Origin: Microplitis mediator
Lineage: Eukaryota > Arthropoda > Insecta > Hymenoptera > Braconidae
Assembly (NCBI RefSeq): GCF_029852145.1
Contig: NC_079978.1
Location: forward strand, 4,092,001-4,156,000
Direction of reading: 5' to 3'
Length of the DNA: 64,000 bases
Positions 58,600-64,000 of this stretch are shown here, in pieces. The translations under genes and the position numbers were made by a program. The notes below the pieces were generated by a model. It was not told where the DNA came from. It worked only from the letters and a program-made list of their open reading frames with translations, and searched no databases. The first letter of the stretch is position 1. Every line of letters begins with the position of its first letter.

Positions 58600-59240
58600 C
58601 GCTGTAAAAAAAAACGGTGTAAGCTGGCGGTGTAAGTGTTCAAATTTTGACGTTAAAATAACACCGCCACTGGCGTGAATATTCTTTACCGGTGTTAAAA
58701 TATTTTTTGGTGTAGAAAACATGATACTGAAGTCAGCAGACAATTAAAATTTTTTTGAGTTTTTTTTTAACAATTAAATTTGAAAAAAAAAGATTCTAAA
58801 AATATGCACATGTAGAAAATTAAAAAAACTACAAGTGCAATTTTTTTTTTAAATTTATCGTTTTTTAAAAAATCCAAAAATTATTAGACGCCGCCTGACT
58901 TCAGTATCACGTAGAAAACTTTTACTTACTCGATCACTACAGTTAAAAAGTGTTTTTATTAATTGATTAAACTATTGGTGATTGAAATACTGGGAGTAAA
59001 ATTTTGTACATTTTAAATAAATTACGTATAAGATAAATAATTATTTAAATAAGTACATAGCAAAATTGAAATTTCTTCCAGATAATACTCATTAAATTTT
59101 TTTATATGTAATACATTTTTTTCTAATTTCTATACGTGGAATTTTTTTTATACCGATTTAACACCGTCTACACCGGTGTTATTTCATGTTAACACCGCCT
59201 GGTTAAATTAACTCCAATTTTAACAGTTCTTTTTACAGTG
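58600..59240. mobile_element. TA-inserting MITE, copy 3, in a Limpet intron
   Basis: The left end is CGCTGTAAAAA (one mismatch from the family) and the right end TTTTTACAGTG, with TA on both sides. The interior has CACCGGTGTTA motifs. It contains a second MITE at 58721-58910, so it is the older insertion. Confidence 0.72.
58721..58910. mobile_element. Nested MITE with 9-bp target duplication
   Basis: The left end is ATGATACTGAAGTCAG and the right end CTGACTTCAGTATCAC: 15 of 16 bases are inverted repeats. GTAGAAAAC flanks both sides (58712-58720 and 58911-58919). A 9-bp duplication suggests a Mutator-like (MULE) origin. It has no coding capacity. Confidence 0.75.
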
Positions 59241-59242
59241 TA

Positions 59243-61506
59243 TGATAACGATAACAAAATAAAATTTTTATTATTTTCATTGCTATGTAAATTAATAATT
59301 TATCATAATTAATAGGTAATTTAAAAAACTATAATACGTATTAAAAAGCAATTAAAATGTTAAGATTGTCACCTACGCATTATAATAAATACTTGTTTGT
59401 ACATAGCACGTGCCTATTATGGAATGCGAATCATTAAAGATTTAAATTGGAATCAGAGAAACAGATGCATCAATAAGTGATACAATAAATCACAATTTTT
59501 TTTCCATTTTTATTTATCGAACAAGTGCATGAATCCGATTGACCTGAATTTTTGGAACGCTGATGTGAAAAATCTGTAAAGTCGTTTTACCGGTTCCATT
59601 AACAACATATTTGCCTTGTACTCAACCCATAAAAATAAAAATAAACAAAAGCTTGAAAAAAAAAAAATCAATCATGTAAATTTATAAATAAAAATTAAAG
59701 AATCCACTTTTGTTTTATTTTCACCGACTAAATTGTACATTTGCTTTTAAAAGTCTGCCTCACATGAACAATAGGCGGGCAACTAAATTAGGTAATTTAA
59801 TTTTTTTTCGTTCTCTAAAGAATTGTGTGTCACCATCACTTTTATTTTTTTTATTTTTTAACGATGACACATCCAATTTTAGACTCATTCCCAGCATCGC
59901 TATTCATTTTTCAATTAACAGCAATGCGAGTACGGATTTAAATTCAATTTTACAAAAATTAACATTTCATTTATTTTATTTAAATTAATTAACCATTTAA
60001 AGATATGATAAATGACATATTGATTTATTTATCACTTTTTTTTCCTCATATTTTTATATTTTTTTTTTATCAACATTTTTAAATGGACTCTATATATCAT
60101 GTTTATTTTTTTCCCCTTATTTTAATTAGCGTCAATAATTAAATAAACAATAAATTTTTTAATTTACACTCCAATCAACTGCCAAAATCAGTAGACGCGA
60201 CAATTATCGATAAAAAAATTTTAACAACAATCGCGTGATAAAAATTTTTTTTCAATTTTTTATCTAAAAAAAAAATTTATCTCAAGCAAAAAATTTAAAC
60301 GAATTTTTTTTACGTATTTATTTTCACTGATGATCTAACCCGGACGATTAGCCACAAGACGATACGATTAATGATATCACGTCCGAAAGTAAATTACACA
60401 TGTTTATCTTTTACAAACTTGTTTACAGTTGATTAATTTTTCCGTACTTTTCTCATATATTACTTTAATGTTTTTTATTTATCAGTACCCATTTAAATAT
60501 TTTGTATATATTTTTAAATAATTTATTTAAATAATGCGGAAGTATTCACAATTATATTAATACTCATTAACAATTTAACTTATTATTTATTTTTAAAAAT
60601 ATTTATCGATGACTCAGTAGGACCGCAAAGTGACGTCAGAATGTCCAGACCACCTCCGTATATGTATAAACTCAGATGGGCCTCAAGGCCGATTGTCGCA
60701 ACTTGGTCACAAGTATATACCACGTTAAATGTTAACTGTTATTTTATTTCAGTATTAATTTTATACTATTTTTCAAAATTATCAACTGCTTCTATTACTT
60801 AATTTAAAATTTTAATTTACATTCAAATACTCTGACGAAATTTTTTTCTAAAAAAATTTTAATTATTCCAAGTACCCATCGAAAGTAATTAAAGAAAATA
60901 CTTAAATACCGAGTTACAAAGCGTAAATGATTATCAAAAAAATTTTTTAATTATCCTGATAGATTGTTTACACAATTGTTTACATTGTTCGGATATTAAT
61001 TAACGAGAAATTCAATCCAAATTGGTCGGTACAGGAAAAGGTCAACCGTAGTCATGGTACAGATGTCAAGGCGAGCTTTCGATCGATCGCTAAGCCGTAA
61101 TGAAAGCAAACATAAACGCAAAGAGTTTAAAAAATAAAGAAAACATCGTCACCGTAAGTAACTATCAATTAGTAAAGTATGTCTTATTTACTTTGTACAC
61201 AGAGTACAGCCAATCCACGCAGTCATAAATGCAACACATGATTTTGTATATAAAAAAAATCACACTTGGTATACCCGATAAGGCTATACACCTCGGTACA
61301 GGCTCGTTGAAGAAATCGACCGGTTGCTATTGCATGACGTATTAATGCGCGCCTCGGCCCACATTACTATCAGTTACGACCTTTAATTATTTTCAATCAC
61401 TTTTAAATTTAATAGCATATATTTTTGGTGTTATTATTTAAATAATCGGTACATTTAAATATCATATTATTGTGAAGGTAAAAAAAAAATTAGAACGAGC
61501 CAATAC
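59243..61506. other. Limpet/FHL intronic DNA
   Basis: Very AT-rich sequence between the alternative first exon and the TKKMEYK exon. No other coding exon is visible; a plus-strand frame at 59710-59988 has no protein character. Confidence 0.5.
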
Positions 61507-61711
61507 CTGGTTCAGCTTTTTTCCAATCACCAATTCTGCAATCGCGTCCTAAACAACATCGAAACCTGGGATCGCCTTCGACAGGAATCATACTAAATAT
61601 CGCAACATCTTCGTCTTTTTCTTTAGCCCTTTTAATTCGGTCTTCATTTATTGTTTTTGTTGTGAAACGTAAACTTGACGATAAACGTTCTCTCAATGCC
61701 TCTGTCGCCAT
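61507..61711 (-). CDS. Lmpt: Probable alternative first coding exon of Limpet/FHL
   Basis: It starts with ATG at 61711 (MATEALRERLSSSLRF) and ends ...WKKAEPG at a GAACCAG|GTATTGG donor in phase 1. That phase joins correctly to the TKKMEYK LIM exon at 58335. It holds RCCLGRDCRIGDW, which is not a LIM finger. Being flanked by LIM exons on both sides, it is best explained as an internal promoter making a shorter isoform that skips the exon at 63474. Identity of this exon with any known Limpet isoform is not something I can confirm. A different nested gene is less likely because the phase fits. Confidence 0.65.
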
Positions 61712-63473
61712 TTTTGTTTATAAATTTATACTTATCTAGCTCGGTTATAAAAAAATAAAGTACAACAACACTTGTTCGATACTAAATAAATCGAAAATTT
61801 ATCCAGCAAAGTATACCAGCCGCAAGTAGAGTGATTACTATACGCGAAGTAAGCCGTGATCATCGATGTGCCGAGATACTTATTGAAAGAACCCGCGTTA
61901 TCCCCACCCACTAACCATTTAAAACCTTTTCCTTCTCAAAGTCTCTTCCATCCTCGATTATCCTACTCTCTACCTCCCATTCTTTCTCACTCTCTCCTTT
62001 ATTTCTCTACTCGTACCGTCATTTAAACCTCTCCCAGTCTTATCTACTCTTGAATTACCTTGATTTTACTCGACAACACACATACATTTAAACTTTTGTG
62101 ATACTCCAATGCGCCACGCGGTCTAGCCAACATTTAATACCATTTCCTATTTTATAAAAACTAATATCCATATTCACAATATATCCATATCATTATTACT
62201 GCGTCACTTATTAAAATTAACGTCTTAATTAAATCGAAGCGTAAATTAATTACGAATGTAAAGAGTAAAAAAAAATATAATGAAACTAGTAATTGAATTC
62301 GGCGATTGAATATTAAAATAATATAAAATAAATAAAAAAAAATAAAATCTACGATAAGCCCGCAGGCTTATAGGTCACTGCGGGTTTAATATTCTTGTCT
62401 TATTATCATTATGTTGAGTAAATTATTGAGCAGGCGCAATAATTTCGCAGTGGTTATAAAATACATACTTTGTATAGACATATATAAAACACATACACAA
62501 GGGGATTCTGCCGGTGAATAAGGCTTTCGTTATACAATTTATAATACTATTTACATTTTGTTTTATTCATGAATGAATCTTCATTTGTTCTATTATCAAG
62601 TACTGTATCAACTATATACATAATATACTCGACAGTTGATACACTTTCTATGTATACATAGTTATATATTTACGTATAAACTACTCTTGTGTATTTACAT
62701 AGGCAAAAGTATTCCGAGAATTTATTATATGTTTATTTAGTAAAAAAAAAAAAATCAAAAAAAATTTAACTACTCGCTTAGTTTGGCTATACTATGTCTC
62801 ATGTCATCGTACAATAAAATTTATAATTACAATTAAATCTTTAACTTAGGAGACTTAATAAGCTCGGGCATTTAAAAATAGTAAGACATTTGTATCGGAT
62901 TTACTTATTAATTAAAAGAGTTATTTCAAATCCGTATATTTAAGGACTAATTTAATGAAAAAATGTCACACTCGTATTGATGACTGAGAGGTTGAGACTG
63001 GTTGTGATAATTGTCAATGTCTAATCGCATAAGCCTTGACTCGTTTACCTTAATAAGATACGAATGTGAACGAGATAAAATAATAAGAAATAAATAAAAA
63101 AAAAGTACCAGGCACTCAGTGGATTGTTCGTATATTCATTAATCCAACGAAATTGAATTGAGAGGCTTCGCTACTGTGATAGCAATTAAATTGTTAAATT
63201 TAATCAATCATCGATCGTTAATATTCTCTGTCAGTTCGCTATATGATCTTGAATTGTGATTTATTGCATATTGAAGTAGACTCGAAATTAATTCACATTA
63301 AATAACTGATTTTAATTAAATACTTTTATTAACATTGTGCCAAAAATTTTAATTAAAAAATATAAATATTAATATTAATTTAATTTAAAGTTTTAAACTT
63401 TGGAAATTATATCCCGCGTATTCAAATAATATGCTAGGGGTTACTAATAAATTAAGTATAATTAATAACATAC
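61712..63473. other. Limpet/FHL intron and presumed internal promoter region
   Basis: No coding exon seen. A CT-rich tract (GAGA-rich on the gene strand) lies at about 61928-62022. Several TATAC-type microsatellites occur around 62480-62700. Confidence 0.5.
61928..62022 (-). promoter_or_regulatory. GAGA-rich tract upstream of the alternative first exon
   Basis: On the gene strand the sequence is a run of GAGA, GGAG and GAAAG. It lies about 220-310 bases upstream of the alternative ATG. GAGA tracts of this kind bind GAGA-factor-type proteins at insect promoters; function here is inferred. Confidence 0.4.
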
Positions 63474-63648
63474 CAGCGCGGAAGATCTCGCCGCATCCAT
63501 CGCAACGGCTTGCGAACTGGGCATCGTAACAATTGCCACAATAAATCTTGTCGACCTTGCTTCCAAATTGTTTGTCCACCAAAGAGACCCTGCACTTGTT
63601 GCAGAGGAAACAAGCCTCGTGCCAGTGCTTGTCCTTGTACGAAAGATC
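63474..63648 (-). CDS. Lmpt: Limpet/FHL internal exon (DLSYKDKHWHEACF LIM domain)
   Basis: It encodes DLSYKDKHWHEACFLCNKC, then VSLVDKQF, YCGNCYDAQFASRC and CDGCGEIFRAG, a complete LIM domain typical of the first full LIM of FHL proteins. The acceptor is TTCACAG|GAT at 63648 and the donor CTG|GTATG at 63474 in phase 1, which fits the exon at 58335. Upstream exons lie beyond the right edge. Confidence 0.88.
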
Positions 63649-64000
63649 CTGTGAAAATATTATTTTATTTGTTTCAAAATTATCATCGCTATACGTGATA
63701 TTTACATGACAGTGTCCAAAAAAACTACAACCGTTACATTGTCTCATATTACGTACTAAGTTGTTTATCGCCTGGTTTTATAACATAACAAACAATATTT
63801 TGGCAAGTTGACTCGGTTTAGTGTCATTGGAAATTATTATTTTTGTTTAATAATTATTTGGCTCGGTTCAAACGAAATTTACAAATTACACCGTTAAATG
63901 TATATTTATTTATATATGTATGTATGTGTAACGAACTATGGAGTATGAAAATGATGTTAGTCGGTCTATCGCGTCGGTGGGAGAAGACGAAAATAAGCAA
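63649..64000. other. Limpet/FHL intron continuing off the right edge
   Basis: AT-rich, no further exon recognised. Confidence 0.5.

Noticed and set aside
1..64000. CRISPR arrays, bacterial operons, tRNA or rRNA genes
   Set aside because: No regularly spaced identical repeats with unique spacers, and no tRNA or rRNA fold recognised by eye. The DNA is animal nuclear.

Overview
The window is AT-rich animal nuclear DNA, most likely from an insect. The evidence is spliced genes with GT-AG introns, a four-and-a-half-LIM gene of the Limpet/FHL type, many short inverted-repeat transposons, and TATA plus TCAGT-type (arthropod initiator) core promoters. A hymenopteran host is possible, but nothing here proves it.

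The main feature is a complete Polinton (Maverick), of the adintovirus type, at 7305-24721 (17.4 kb). It has terminal inverted repeats of about 199 bp, AG...CT termini and a perfect 6-bp target duplication (CATATA). From left to right it carries: a small spliced ORF with a SUMO-interaction-like tail (+), a small conserved-looking protein (-), an exonuclease-like protein (-), a protein-primed type DNA polymerase B (+), a chromodomain integrase broken by one stop codon (-), a fibre-like protein (-), a conserved structural-type protein (-), a packaging ATPase (-), a phospholipase A2/core protein (+), an adenain-type protease in the -1 frame behind an A_AAA_AAC slippery site (+), penton (+), two tiny ORFs (+), major capsid protein (+), and a paralogue of the exonuclease-like protein (-). 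Replication genes and the exonuclease-like pair sit behind promoters with shared AACTGCG(T/C)AGT...TGACG(T/C)(C/A) motifs. The morphogenesis genes have plain TATA-initiator promoters. Together this is the gene set of a virus that can replicate, integrate, build an icosahedral particle, mature it and breach membranes. Only the integrase is visibly broken.

Outside the Polinton, 1-7298 and 24728-56745 are mostly noncoding. This sequence holds microsatellites, foldback elements and three copies of a TA-inserting MITE family rich in CACCGGTGTTAAA motifs (2180-2709, 43289-43763, 58600-59240). The third copy contains another MITE with a 9-bp duplication. One unassigned candidate exon lies at 5124-5337. 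The last 8 kb carries, on the minus strand, the 3' exons of a Limpet/FHL orthologue, including a probable alternative first exon at 61507-61711.
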